Assembly: GCA_902786365.1 (NCBI GenBank)
Contig: CADACD010000012.1
Span: 62,001-126,000, forward strand
DNA from: an uncultured Lachnospiraceae bacterium
GTDB lineage: Bacteria; Bacillota; Clostridia; Lachnospirales; Lachnospiraceae
Length of the DNA stretch: 64,000 nucleotides
Reading direction: 5' to 3'
The notes under the pieces are model-generated. The model saw only the letters and a program-made list of their open reading frames with translations, made no database searches and was not told the origin of the DNA. The first letter of the stretch is position 1, and every line of letters begins with the position of its first letter. Positions 9,505 to 18,585 of the stretch are shown here, in pieces. The position numbers and the translations under genes are program-made.

Positions 9505-10368
9505 GCAATCCGAAATTCCACTTTGGTACAAACATGGCTGTTCTCTCCCGGCGGAATGGAGGATTTTCATGAGTAAACAAAGACATTTAACCATTGATGA
9601 AAAAATTGTTATTGAAACCGAACTTAGAAAAAGAAGTTCATTCAAATCTATTGGAACATTAATTGGAAAGGATTGCACCACTATCTCAAAAGAAATCAGA
9701 GCACACAGAACTTCCGAAAAAACAGGTGCTTTCGGAAAAGATTTTAATGACTGTCTTTATGATTTTAGACATTACTTTGCATGCGCAAGCATCATGAAAT
9801 GGTTAGATGAAGGCAAAGATATTGAATAAAACTGTTCAACATCTTCAAGTATATTTAAAAGAATTTCATCCTGAAATGAATGAGTGTCCTTTATTCTATA
9901 GTTTACTTGATGGAAGACCTCATAGATTATCAACAGATAGTATAATTCTAGTACTAAAATCAGCTGCTGATAAAGCAAGAGAAACCTGCAAGGCCATTGA
10001 ATTTGATTCACAGGGAAACCGGCGCACACAAATGTTTTATTGTGACGCAAATGCTCCTTACCAGAAGGGAAGCTGTGAAAATAACCATCACTCAGAATCA
10101 GTTCAGCCTTATGATGAGCCATATAAACTCGTATGCAAGGAAATCCCTTGGTAACAAAAGCCCTTATGAAATATTTGCATTTATGTACGATGAAGATCTG
10201 CTTAAAAAATTTGGTCTTCAATTTATTCCGGCAAATGATATCATACTTACGCCAGAACTTTTGAAATAATAAAACAAAAAATCAAAGATTAAAATAATAA
10301 AAACAAGCCGGGATCAGAAGTTATGCAGCCATCATAAGGACATTCACAGGGGTGGAATTTACAACTTC
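9505..10368 (+). mobile_element. Degenerate IS30-family insertion element
   Basis: Imperfect terminal inverted repeats sharing AAATTCCAC (9513-9521 on plus, 10352-10360 reversed) bracket a broken IS30-type transposase reading rightward, opposite to its neighbours. The element separates the two halves of the SipW cluster. Length about 0.86 kb, shorter than intact IS30 elements (about 1.1 kb). Confidence 0.7.
9569..10269 (+). pseudogene. IS30 transposase pseudogene with inserted tyrosine-recombinase fragments
   Basis: A good ribosome site (GGAGGATTTTC) precedes ATG 9569. The first 60 or so codons encode an IS30-type helix-turn-helix (HLTIDEKIVIETELRKRSS, IGKDCTTISKEIR). The frame then changes character to YDFRHYFACASIMKWLDEGKD and stops at 9829; this resembles the RH box of a tyrosine recombinase. 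An overlapping frame (9807 on) encodes another recombinase-like piece with CPLFYSLLDGRPHRLSTDS. It then continues without a break into an IS30 end, FYCDANAPYQKGSCENNHHS, and a final shift gives YARKSLGNKSPYEIFAF. The central DDE catalytic region is lost, so no active transposase can be made. Confidence 0.75.
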
Positions 10369-10560
10369 CGAAAAAAGACCAGTAAATTCGATTCCTTTTT
10401 GGTATGCAATAAAATAACTAATAATCCCAACTATACGATATATTTTAACTCAAAATTATATATTTTGCACCTAAAATACGATTTTTTTGTGATAAGTGAA
10501 ATTTAACACAGAGTTTCAGCTGAAACGAGACATAAGGTTAAAGATATATTATAACTAGTA

Positions 10561-10593
10561 CAAAAACAGCTATCCTTTACAAAGGATAGCTGT
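10561..10593 (-). terminator. Rho-independent terminator after the TasA-like gene
   Basis: ACAGCTATCCTTT and its complement form a perfect 13-pair hairpin, followed on the minus strand by TTTTTG. It lies 50 bases after the stop of the gene at 10643. The rest of 10270-10642 holds the right end of the insertion element and no other gene that I can see. Confidence 0.85.
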
Positions 10594-10642
10594 AAAATAT
10601 ACACTATATATTTTAAAATTATAATGAACCATTCTACAAATA

Positions 10643-11506
10643 TTAGTCAACCTGCGTTACAGTAACATCAATTTGAATACCTGCAGTTAAATTATAAAGA
10701 GCAGGATTGACAGCAGGAATTTGTAACCAATCAAGATTCTCTTGATTCTTATCTTCAGTATAAGCTAAAATTTGTGAATTTGCTGCCAAATCGCCGAGTA
10801 ATGTATCTTCCTTATCATATGTCCCAGCACCTGATGCATCAAAATCCCACTCCCATGTAAGGTTAAGTGTACCAATCTCATCTGCCAAGTCAACATTGGC
10901 ATCTTTAGTTATTGTTAAAGCTTCAAGTGCAGTCTTAACTGCAGAAAGATTGCCATCATTTACAAGAGTAGTTGTTGTAGAACCTATCGTCTGAGTCAAT
11001 GTATACTTTATAGGATAATAATCAGCTGTTGGATTAAAGCAATCATTCACATTGCTTGTTGTAAGATTTGCATATGCTGCATTGGGATTTTCAATCTTCT
11101 TTAGATAAACATCTTGAACATTCGAAACAGCCACTGTTATACTAGTATTTACTTCTGGTGTTCCTGAAACAGCTAATGTAATTCCTTCTGTATTTTTTGT
11201 ACCTGGTGCAACAACCTTATCTTTTCCGTTAATACCTTTACTAGAACTACTATCAGTACTTGATACAACACTCAATGTTTCTCCTTGCGTTTTAGTTCCA
11301 GGCGTATTTACACTCTTTATGTAAGTATCCTCAAAGAGCGATCCACTAGCCTCAACTACCACACCAAACTTCGCAACCCTTGCGCTATCACTAGCACTAT
11401 CACCAGTCGTATACTTCGCAAATGTTCCTGCTGTCATACTTGTTGTGAGCATAGTCGCTACAAAAAGAGTACCTGCTACACGCATTGTTTTGTTTTTCTT
11501 TTTCAT
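10643..11506 (-). CDS. Secreted TasA/camelysin-like protein with SipW-type signal peptide
   Basis: The N-terminus, MKKKNKTMRVAGTL then a hydrophobic core ending TAGTFAKYTTGDSAS, has the form of SipW-cognate signal peptides: a core ending in Ala/Gly-Thr, then a region with Ala-Lys-Phe. The mature part of about 255 residues contains APGTKNTEG, LTWEWDFDASG and DTLLGDLA, typical of the TasA-like beta-sandwich. TasA proteins form extracellular fibres in biofilms. A SipW-type peptidase gene lies 53 bases upstream on the same strand. The function as a fibre protein is inferred from signal type and neighbour. Confidence 0.75.
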   Translation of the reverse strand: MKKKNKTMRVAGTLFVATMLTTSMTAGTFAKYTTGDSASDSARVAKFGVVVEASGSLFEDTYIKSVNTPGTKTQGETLSVVSSTDSSSSKGINGKDKVVAPGTKNTEGITLAVSGTPEVNTSITVAVSNVQDVYLKKIENPNAAYANLTTSNVNDCFNPTADYYPIKYTLTQTIGSTTTTLVNDGNLSAVKTALEALTITKDANVDLADEIGTLNLTWEWDFDASGAGTYDKEDTLLGDLAANSQILAYTEDKNQENLDWLQIPAVNPALYNLTAGIQIDVTVTQVD

Positions 11507-11559
11507 AATAATTACCTCCTATTATCAACATTAATTAACATCTTCTGCACCATTATTTA

Positions 11560-12267
11560 CTATTCTCCACCTGAACCGTCTTTCTTTCCTTCGGTTCTTG
11601 CAGCTTTCTCCTGCCTCAATTTTTCTAACTCCTCAAGCAATTCAGCCGTTTCTTTCTTCTCATTTTTCTCAATACGACTTCGACTGATAACATCATACAA
11701 AATGAATAAAACAAGTGGTAAAAAAACGCATACCGCAAGTCCCGGTATCGTTTGCATAAACAAAGCAACATCTCCGAGTTTTGGAACTCGCTTCTGATAC
11801 ATTCCCACTACCTTATCTCTTGTAATCAGCTTTGCATCCTCAATTATGTTGGCATCACCCTTTGTTCTGTAAGCGATATTACCATCATTATCATGTATCA
11901 CTTCCGTTACACGATGGGTTACAAGCGTTCCGCCCGGTTCGCCATCCCAAAAAGTGATAATATCATTTTCCTTAATTATGGTACTGTCGTTTACTATATG
12001 TACAATAATCAAATCACCAACCTCAATCGTACCGCTCATAGAACCCGACTGAACCATAAGAGGGTAATATCCGCCCATGTTAGGAAGTTCATCTTTTTCA
12101 AATGTATATCCTTTAAAAATCAGAACAAGATTAACTATCAGAACAGGAATCAGAATAACACATAGTATTATTCCAACAACAGTCAAACCTTTGCTTGATG
12201 AGTTACTTTCTTTTTTCTTATCTCCTAATTCTAAATTATCATTAGGGAAAACTTCAGATTTGTCCAT
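11560..12267 (-). CDS. SipW-type (archaeal/ER-like) signal peptidase I, copy 2
   Basis: 235 residues with an N-terminal membrane segment (about 28-52), the Ser box MVQSGSMSGTIEVGDLIIV, LVTHRVTEVI with the catalytic His, YRTKGDANIIED, a second membrane segment near 180-200 and a Lys/Glu-rich C-terminal coil. It is similar in plan to the peptidase at 7721 but clearly diverged. It is the first gene after a good promoter at 12358-12386 and is followed by its presumed substrate. Confidence 0.88.
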   Translation of the reverse strand: MDKSEVFPNDNLELGDKKKESNSSSKGLTVVGIILCVILIPVLIVNLVLIFKGYTFEKDELPNMGGYYPLMVQSGSMSGTIEVGDLIIVHIVNDSTIIKENDIITFWDGEPGGTLVTHRVTEVIHDNDGNIAYRTKGDANIIEDAKLITRDKVVGMYQKRVPKLGDVALFMQTIPGLAVCVFLPLVLFILYDVISRSRIEKNEKKETAELLEELEKLRQEKAARTEGKKDGSGGE

Positions 12268-12357
12268 ATGATACCTATCCTTAAATGTATTTATAGAACT
12301 GTAACTTAAATTTTGTATTTTCTCCTTTTATGTACACTTCTATCCTATGTACTATAT

Positions 12358-12386
12358 ATAATAACATTTCGTTATTAATGTGTCAA
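12358..12386 (-). promoter_or_regulatory. Promoter of the SipW/TasA-like operon
   Basis: TTGACA (12381-12386) and TATTAT (12358-12363) on the minus strand with a 17-base spacer, about 90 bases before the peptidase ATG. Confidence 0.7.
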
Positions 12387-12499
12387 GAAAAAGTAGCTCT
12401 TTTATCTCTTTTAATTATTTGTAATTCATCCATTACAATTTTCTTTAAAACATCTGTAATTATTACTATCTTTTATTTTGTATCGGATATAAATATAAA

Positions 12500-12534
12500 A
12501 ACCACTAATATCAAGGTTATTAATATTAGTGGTT
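12500..12534 (-). terminator. Rho-independent terminator after asd
   Basis: AACCACTAATAT pairs with ATATTAGTGGTT (11-base loop), followed on the minus strand by a T-run. It lies 24 bases past the asd stop. Confidence 0.8.
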
Positions 12535-12557
12535 CTATTTATTCAAGAAAAATCAGC

Positions 12558-13643
12558 TTATTTCGCCTGAATATATCCTTTTGCCTTAAGTAACTCTGCA
12601 CAGAGAACTGCACCACCTGCTGCTCCTCTTACAGTGTTGTGTGATAATCCTACAAATTTATAATCATAAACGCTGTCTTCTCTGAGTCTTCCAACAGAGA
12701 TACCCATTCCGTTTTCATAATCAACATCAAGATTTACCTGTGGTCTGTTGTCTTCCTCAAGATACTGTATAAACTGCTTTGGTGCACTAGGAAGTTCTAA
12801 CTCTTGCGGAACACCACTGAAGTTTACCATTTTCTCAATCAACTGTTCTTTTGTCGGTTTTTTCTTAAATTTTACAAATACTGCTGCTGTATGTCCATTT
12901 AATACCGGAACTCTGATACACTGTGTTGTAATCACTGGTGATTCTGCTTTCTTAATCACACCATCTTCAATTGATCCCCACAATCTTAAAGGTTCCTGTT
13001 CACTCTTTTCCTCTTCGCCACCAATGAACGGAATAATGTTGCCTTCCATCTCCGGCCAGTCTTTAAATGTCTTTCCTGCACCTGAAATAGCCTGATATGT
13101 TGTAGCAACTACTTCATATGGTTCAAACTCTTTCCATGCTGTAAGTACAGGAGCATAACTCTGAATAGAGCAGTTCGGTTTCACTGCCACGAAACCTCTT
13201 GTTGTACCAAGACGCTTTTTCTGAAATTCTATCACATCAAAATGTTCAGGATTAATCTCAGGAACAACCATAGGTACATCCGGTGTCCATCTGTGTGCGC
13301 TATTATTAGAAACAACAGGCGTCTCTGTCTTTGCATATGCTTCCTCAATCGCCTTTATTTCATCCTTTGTCATATCTACCGCACTAAATACAAAATCAAC
13401 AGTGGCAGCCACTTTATCCACTTCATTGACATTGAGAACAACAAGTTTCTTAACAGCTTCCGGCATAGGAGTTGTCATTTTCCAACGGTCTCCCACAGCT
13501 TCCTCATATGTCTTTCCCGCTGAACGTGGACTTGCTGCTACTGTGACAACCTCAAACCAAGGATGATTCTCAAGCAAAGAGATAAATCTCTGACCTACCA
13601 TTCCTGTTGCACCTAAAATTCCGACTCTTAATTTCTGACTCAT
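12558..13643 (-). CDS. asd: Aspartate-semialdehyde dehydrogenase
   Basis: Reduces aspartyl phosphate to aspartate semialdehyde with NADPH, the branch point to lysine, threonine and methionine. The NADP-binding GATGMVGQRF is at residues 11-20, and the catalytic Cys158 is in KPNCSIQ; the downstream RVPVLNGHTA carries the catalytic His. At 361 residues with an insert around EGNIIPFIGGEEEKSE it belongs to the longer archaeal/fungal-type group. Aspartate semialdehyde is also the substrate of the carboxyspermidine dehydrogenase encoded 3 kb upstream. It is expressed separately: tRNA-Thr and a folded element lie between. Confidence 0.95.
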   Translation of the reverse strand: MSQKLRVGILGATGMVGQRFISLLENHPWFEVVTVAASPRSAGKTYEEAVGDRWKMTTPMPEAVKKLVVLNVNEVDKVAATVDFVFSAVDMTKDEIKAIEEAYAKTETPVVSNNSAHRWTPDVPMVVPEINPEHFDVIEFQKKRLGTTRGFVAVKPNCSIQSYAPVLTAWKEFEPYEVVATTYQAISGAGKTFKDWPEMEGNIIPFIGGEEEKSEQEPLRLWGSIEDGVIKKAESPVITTQCIRVPVLNGHTAAVFVKFKKKPTKEQLIEKMVNFSGVPQELELPSAPKQFIQYLEEDNRPQVNLDVDYENGMGISVGRLREDSVYDYKFVGLSHNTVRGAAGGAVLCAELLKAKGYIQAK

Positions 13644-13792
13644 TTCATTACCTCACTTCTATATAATATTCCATTGTAGAACATATTTATCGTTTCCAAA
13701 CGTCATGTCCGTATATCGCGTACAACTGTTTGTGACGTATGTATACTATACCACAGATTTTTCAAATTGCAACTACTTTTTTCAAATTATTG

Positions 13793-13821
13793 TTGATTAT
13801 TTTTGTTTTTTCTTATATAAT
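13793..13821 (+). promoter_or_regulatory. Promoter of tRNA-Thr
   Basis: TTGATT (13793-13798) and TATAAT (13816-13821) with a 17-base spacer, ending 10 bases before the tRNA. Confidence 0.75.
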
Positions 13822-13831
13822 ACAGTGGTGT

Positions 13832-13904
13832 GCTGGAATAACTCAGGTGGTAGAGTAACTGATTCGTAATCAGTAAGTCGAGGGTTCGAGTCCCTTTTCC
13901 AGCT
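13832..13904 (+). tRNA. tRNA-Thr (anticodon CGT)
   Basis: A complete cloverleaf: acceptor GCTGGAA/TTCCAGC with discriminator T, anticodon stem ACTGA/TCAGT around loop TTCGTAA giving anticodon CGT (reads ACG), and TPsi loop GGTTCGAGTCC. CCA is not encoded. It is a single gene in the opposite orientation to its neighbours. Confidence 0.96.
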
Positions 13905-13920
13905 TTTTATATAAACGCAC

Positions 13921-14001
13921 AAAAAGATGTCATTTGTTTTCTGCCCCATTTTGTGGCATGGTATATATTACCATTAGAAAAGAGAACTTTGACATCTTTT
14001 T
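13921..14001. other. Folded element downstream of tRNA-Thr (terminator or small structured RNA)
   Basis: A perfect outer stem, AAAAAGATGTCA with TGACATCTTTTT, encloses two inner hairpins: TGCC..GGCA, and ATGGTA-TATAT-TACCAT. The whole could form a three-way junction. On the plus strand the outer stem ends in T and can terminate the tRNA transcript. It could also serve the minus-strand DHH gene in mirror orientation. Confidence 0.65.
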
Positions 14002-14052
14002 ATCATCTGACTGATGACAAATCCGATACCAAAGTCCTCTATAGAAAATTAT

Positions 14053-15078
14053 CTAATCTTTATAAGGACTGCGATTATAAAATTGTTTTTCATATTTCAT
14101 AACAGTATTCAAAAAATTATTCTCTATTATCTCCACCAGTTCATCTACTTTACTGTGGTCTTTCTTAAAAGGCACAAAACCTCCTGCCATGGCAGGGTGA
14201 CCGCCTCCGCCACCTATTCCTGCTAATGCTTCATTTGTCAATCTTCCCGCATCAAAGCATCCGTTATCGCTTCGAACAGATATCTTGATACCATCCACTT
14301 TAATAGAATATACGATGCATAAATCAACACCGGCTATCAACATCATAAAATCTGATATCGAAGCAACAAGTGGCTCCGGACAATGATTACCTGTATTGGC
14401 AAAGCTGATATTATCATATACCTTGATACTTTTAATCGCATTCGCATATGCATCCAAATCTTCAAATTCAACTGTACTTGACTCCAGCGAATTAATCAAA
14501 TCCATATCTGCCTTTGTATACAGTGAATAAAACATATTCAAATCCAGTTCTGAAACACCTCTTGAAAGATTTGCTGTGTCAACCTTTATTCCATACATCA
14601 GTGCTGTTGCCACATTTTTATGCATTTTTATATCATTTGCGAAATAATACGCAGCAATAATAGAAGCACATGCACCTACACTTGGCCGAATATCACAGAA
14701 CTTGTAGTCCACAAATCCAAATGAAGGATGATGGTCGATGCACATAGTAATGGGCACCTCTGTATTCTTCAGATTCGGGTTTCCCGCCTGTGAATCAACA
14801 AGAATAATTTCGCTTCCACTGTCCAATTCGCCTAATTCATCAATGTGTTTGATTCCTATATCTAATTGGTCACACATATTCCTCGTACTATACTTGTCAA
14901 TTCTTCCCTGGTAAATAATTGTACTGAATATATCTCTTGTCTCTAGGAGTTTCTGTAATCCAAATGCAGTTGATATTGCATCAGGATCAGGAAAATTATG
15001 AGTCTGAATATAGACATGCTCCCTATTGATATTTTCAAATAATATATCTAATCTTGTTTTTCTCTCTGCCAAATGCAT
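14053..15078 (-). CDS. DHH/DHHA1 phosphoesterase, NrnA-like
   Basis: DHH-family enzymes such as NrnA degrade nano-RNAs, pAp or cyclic-dinucleotide products. Motifs in order: HNFPDPDAIST, ILVDSQ, CIDHHPS and the C-terminal DHHA1 signature GGGGGHPAMAGG. About 341 residues, near NrnA length. The start is unclear: AGAGGG sits right before ATG 15078 and would better serve a TTG at 15072; an upstream TTG at 15087 is also in frame. It follows nspC by 150 bases and may be the last gene of the polyamine transcript or independent. The exact substrate is not decided. Confidence 0.85.
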   Translation of the reverse strand: MHLAERKTRLDILFENINREHVYIQTHNFPDPDAISTAFGLQKLLETRDIFSTIIYQGRIDKYSTRNMCDQLDIGIKHIDELGELDSGSEIILVDSQAGNPNLKNTEVPITMCIDHHPSFGFVDYKFCDIRPSVGACASIIAAYYFANDIKMHKNVATALMYGIKVDTANLSRGVSELDLNMFYSLYTKADMDLINSLESSTVEFEDLDAYANAIKSIKVYDNISFANTGNHCPEPLVASISDFMMLIAGVDLCIVYSIKVDGIKISVRSDNGCFDAGRLTNEALAGIGGGGGHPAMAGGFVPFKKDHSKVDELVEIIENNFLNTVMKYEKQFYNRSPYKD

Positions 15079-15229
15079 CCCTCTCAATCATTGCCACTAT
15101 TCTCGATTAAGATACTCTTTTTTCCCTTTTCAGTGTATTCTTAATTCTTATTTCTTAACCTTTGATTATCCGATTACAATTCACATAACTCATATATGAT
15201 AGTATACATGATTTATCATTTTTTATCAA

Positions 15230-16435
15230 TCATAACCTATTCTTAAAATCTTCGTACCCAAACTTCTTGATAATTTTGATTCCTTCTTTATCTTTGTATG
15301 CAATCGCCGGAAGTCTCATTCCATTAAAGGTGTTCGTCTTAACCATGGAATAAATAGCCATATCCTTAAATGTAAGTCTGTCACCTATTTTCAGGTCTCT
15401 ATCAAAAATATAATCACCTATTACATCTCCCGCCAGACATGTTGGACCACCGATTCTGTACAATTTAAATGTTTCTTGTTCTTCCATCATGCTTTTAACA
15501 GACAAATCTTTGTCATAAGTTTCTCCGCCTGCTGCCACTATTCTGACCGCTTCTGCCAGCTGTGGTGTATAAGGCATCTCTATCACATCCGGCATATGAC
15601 ATGCCGCTGATGTGTCAACTATTGCAATATCAATCCCATTACTTACTATATCTAAAACTGTTGATATCATAAAGCCTGCATCAAGCGCCACAGCCTCCCC
15701 CGGCTCCAGATATACTTCCAATCCATACTCTTCTTTCATCTCATTAATACAGTCTACCAGACATTCTATATCATAATCTTTTCTTGTAATATGATGTCCG
15801 CCTCCAAAATTAATCCATTCCATTTCTTTTAATACATCAGAAAACTGTTCTTTTACTGATTTGATTGTGGTAAGCAAGTCATCTGAATTTTGTTCACATA
15901 ATGTATGAAAGTGAAGTCCTGATATTCCTTCAAGATTTTCCCTGTCAAAATTTTCATTTGTGATACCCATTCTGGAATATGGTGCACACGGATCATAGAT
16001 TGCATGACCTTCCTGTGTAGAACACTTCGGATTGATTCTAAGGCCACATTTGATATCCTTTTTTTTCGCCTTGTCTTTAAACCTGTTCCACTGTGAAAAC
16101 GAGTTAAATACGATATGATCACATATATCAAGCAGTTCATCAATTTCGTCATCTCTGTATGCTGCACTGTATACATGAGTTTCCTTTCCAAAATATTCTT
16201 TTCCGAGTTTTGCCTCATACAGTCCGCTCGCTGTCGTTCCTGACAAATATTTTGAAAGAAGAGGATATGTGTGATACATGGAAAAACATTTTTGTGCAAG
16301 CAGAATATGACAGCCTGTCCTGTCTATCACGTTTTTCAATATTTCAAGATTTTTTTTTAACAATTCCTCTTCCACAACAAAACATGGGGTTGGAACTGTA
16401 TTATAATCATATATCTTACCTTTTTCCATCTGCAT
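15230..16435 (-). CDS. nspC: Carboxynorspermidine/carboxyspermidine decarboxylase
   Basis: A PLP-dependent, alanine-racemase-fold decarboxylase that turns carboxyspermidine into spermidine (or the nor-form). Features: PTPCFVVEEELLKKN at the N-terminus, PLP Lys49 in LLAQKCFSMY, GLHFHTLCEQ, the glycine-rich INFGGGHHIT, and IGGPTCLAGDVIGDY with the active-site Cys. The start at ATG 16435 has AAAGGA 9 bases upstream; an ATG at 16453 is in frame but lacks a site. It follows the dehydrogenase by 54 bases, so substrate and product genes are consecutive. Confidence 0.93.
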   Translation of the reverse strand: MQMEKGKIYDYNTVPTPCFVVEEELLKKNLEILKNVIDRTGCHILLAQKCFSMYHTYPLLSKYLSGTTASGLYEAKLGKEYFGKETHVYSAAYRDDEIDELLDICDHIVFNSFSQWNRFKDKAKKKDIKCGLRINPKCSTQEGHAIYDPCAPYSRMGITNENFDRENLEGISGLHFHTLCEQNSDDLLTTIKSVKEQFSDVLKEMEWINFGGGHHITRKDYDIECLVDCINEMKEEYGLEVYLEPGEAVALDAGFMISTVLDIVSNGIDIAIVDTSAACHMPDVIEMPYTPQLAEAVRIVAAGGETYDKDLSVKSMMEEQETFKLYRIGGPTCLAGDVIGDYIFDRDLKIGDRLTFKDMAIYSMVKTNTFNGMRLPAIAYKDKEGIKIIKKFGYEDFKNRL

Positions 16436-16489
16436 TACACCGTATCCTTTCATTTCATTTTTGATTTTATGGCTATTGAATTACTTTTC

Positions 16490-17692
16490 CTAATCAACCA
16501 ATACAGGATTAAAATCCTCTTCCCAAGGAAGTCCCCACTTATTCAGTGCTTCCATAAACGGATCTGGATCAAATTCTTCTATGTTGAACACTCCCGGTCC
16601 TTTCCATGTTCCATTCATAATCAGCATTGCACCTATCATGGCAGGTACACCTGTTGTATAGCTGATTGCCTGTGAACCGACTTCTCTGTAACATTCCTGA
16701 TGGTCACATATATTATAGAGATAATATGTTTTTTCTTTTCCGTCTTTTATTCCTCTGAAAATACATCCGATATTCGTCTTTCCTACAGTTCTCGGTCCCA
16801 GTGATGCCGGATCGGGGAGTACCGCTTTTAAAAATTGAAGTGGAACTATCTTCTTGCCTTCGAATTCAATCGGTTCAATCGATGTCATTCCCACATTTTC
16901 AAGGCATTTCAGGTGTGTTAAATAGCTCTGCCCAAATGTCATAAAGAAACGTATCCTTTTGATTCCCGGAATATGAATACCTAATGATTCCAATTCTTCA
17001 TGATGCAGAAGATACATATCTTTTTTTCCGACTCCCTTAAAATCGTATTCTCTTTTTATTTCCATAGGTTTTGTCTCAACCCATTTTCCTTCTTCCCAGT
17101 AACTTCCATTTGCAGATACTTCCCTGATATTTATCTCCGGATTAAAATTGGTAGCAAAAGGATAACCATGGTCACCACCATTACAGTCAAGAATATCAAT
17201 ATAATGAATCTCATCAAATTCATGCTTTAAGGCGTATGCACTAAACACTCCTGTCACACCCGGATCAAATCCGCTTCCAAGAAGTGCTGTAATCCCTGCC
17301 TCTTTGAACTTTTCTCTGTATGCCCACTGCCATTTATATTCAAACTTCGCTGTATCAAGCGGTTCATAATTGGCAGTATCCACATAATTTGTCTTTGTCG
17401 CAAGACAGGCGTCCATGATTGTCAAATCCTGATAAGGAAGTGCAAGATTCAATACCACATCCGGCTGAAAAGATTTGATAAGCTCTATCAATTCATCAAC
17501 ATTATCTGCATCAACCTTTGCAGTATGAATGATGGTACTTGTTTTATTCTGTAACTTTTCCTTAAGTGCATCACATTTGCTCTTTGTTCTGCTCGCAATC
17601 ATAATTTCCGTAAATACTTCACTGTTCTGACAACATTTGTGTATGGCAACACCTGCCACACCTCCACAGCCTATAATTAACGCTTTTCCCAT
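16490..17692 (-). CDS. Carboxynorspermidine/carboxyspermidine dehydrogenase (saccharopine dehydrogenase family)
   Basis: Condenses putrescine (or diaminopropane) with aspartate semialdehyde and reduces the imine with NADPH to carboxyspermidine. The Rossmann motif IIGCGGVAGVAIHK is at residues 7-20; DPGVTGVFSAYALKH, DILDCNGGDHGYPFATNFNPEINIR (split here as two family blocks) and GSQAISYTTGVPAMIGA follow the pattern of Lys1-like carboxynorspermidine dehydrogenases. It has 400 residues, with ribosome site AAAGGA upstream. Which diamine is used cannot be told from sequence; agmatinase next door makes putrescine the likely one. Confidence 0.9.
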   Translation of the reverse strand: MGKALIIGCGGVAGVAIHKCCQNSEVFTEIMIASRTKSKCDALKEKLQNKTSTIIHTAKVDADNVDELIELIKSFQPDVVLNLALPYQDLTIMDACLATKTNYVDTANYEPLDTAKFEYKWQWAYREKFKEAGITALLGSGFDPGVTGVFSAYALKHEFDEIHYIDILDCNGGDHGYPFATNFNPEINIREVSANGSYWEEGKWVETKPMEIKREYDFKGVGKKDMYLLHHEELESLGIHIPGIKRIRFFMTFGQSYLTHLKCLENVGMTSIEPIEFEGKKIVPLQFLKAVLPDPASLGPRTVGKTNIGCIFRGIKDGKEKTYYLYNICDHQECYREVGSQAISYTTGVPAMIGAMLIMNGTWKGPGVFNIEEFDPDPFMEALNKWGLPWEEDFNPVLVD

Positions 17693-17736
17693 TTTATCAA
17701 ATCCTTTCTTTTATCTACATTTTTATTTATATAATT

Positions 17737-18585
17737 TTAATATACTGCCAGCAAAAGTTCTCTCACAATCTTGCATGCCACTGCTGTCGATGTTCCTGAC
17801 AAATCAAGATTCGGTGCCAGTTCATTGACATCCATTCCGACAATTTTTAATTTCGATACTTTAATGACTGCGCCAAGCAAGTCCATAAATGACACCCCGC
17901 CTGCCTCCGGTGTACCTGTTCCCGGAAATACCGAAGGATCCAATACATCTAAATCTATCGTAAAATAAACAGGTTTATCTGCAATTTCCTTTATCGCTTC
18001 ATCCAGTCCCTCAAAATTATATTTATTTAATTTTGTGTGTTCCTTTGCCCAGTAAAATTCTTCTCTCTCCCCACTACGTATTCCAAACTGGTATATTCTG
18101 TCATCTCCTATTATATCCCATATTCTTCTTATTACCGATGCATGTGAAAGTCTCACACCAAGATATTCTTCTCTCAAATCTGTATGTGCATCAAAATGAA
18201 TGACTCTGACATCAGGGTATTTTTTTAACACTTCCCTGAATGCTCCGAGCGTCACAAGGTGTTCGCCACCTATCATACACGGTATTTTACCAGCATCAAG
18301 TATTATCTTTGTCTTCTCTCCTATCATATCAAGGGCAGTTTCAGGATTTCCAAAAGGAAGCTCAATATCGCCTCCGTCAAAAACACGGATATCTGTAAGG
18401 TCTTTATCCTGGTATGGACTGTATGTTTCAAGTCCAAATGACTCACTCCTGACAGCCTTGCTTGCAAATCTTGTTCCCGGTCTGTAAGATGTTGTTGAGT
18501 CAAAAGGTGCACCGAATATCACAATTTCAGCCTCTTCAAACTCCGACTCACATCCGATAAAAGTCTCTATGTTTTTATTCCACAT
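17737..18585 (-). CDS. speB: Agmatinase
   Basis: Hydrolyses agmatine to putrescine and urea. The binuclear manganese ligands of the ureohydrolase fold are all present: His109 in GGEHLVTLG, Asp132/His134/Asp136 in DAHTDLREEYLG, and Asp211/Asp213 in DLDVLDPSVFPGTGTPE. 282 residues, normal length. Its start overlaps the end of speE by 11 bases, so the two are translationally coupled. With the decarboxylase at 19446 it forms the arginine-agmatine-putrescine route. Confidence 0.93.
   Translation of the reverse strand: MWNKNIETFIGCESEFEEAEIVIFGAPFDSTTSYRPGTRFASKAVRSESFGLETYSPYQDKDLTDIRVFDGGDIELPFGNPETALDMIGEKTKIILDAGKIPCMIGGEHLVTLGAFREVLKKYPDVRVIHFDAHTDLREEYLGVRLSHASVIRRIWDIIGDDRIYQFGIRSGEREEFYWAKEHTKLNKYNFEGLDEAIKEIADKPVYFTIDLDVLDPSVFPGTGTPEAGGVSFMDLLGAVIKVSKLKIVGMDVNELAPNLDLSGTSTAVACKIVRELLLAVY

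Noticed and set aside
9772-10221. Minus-strand ORF of 149 codons
   Set aside because: It is antisense to the IS30/recombinase pseudogene and shows no family pattern of its own.
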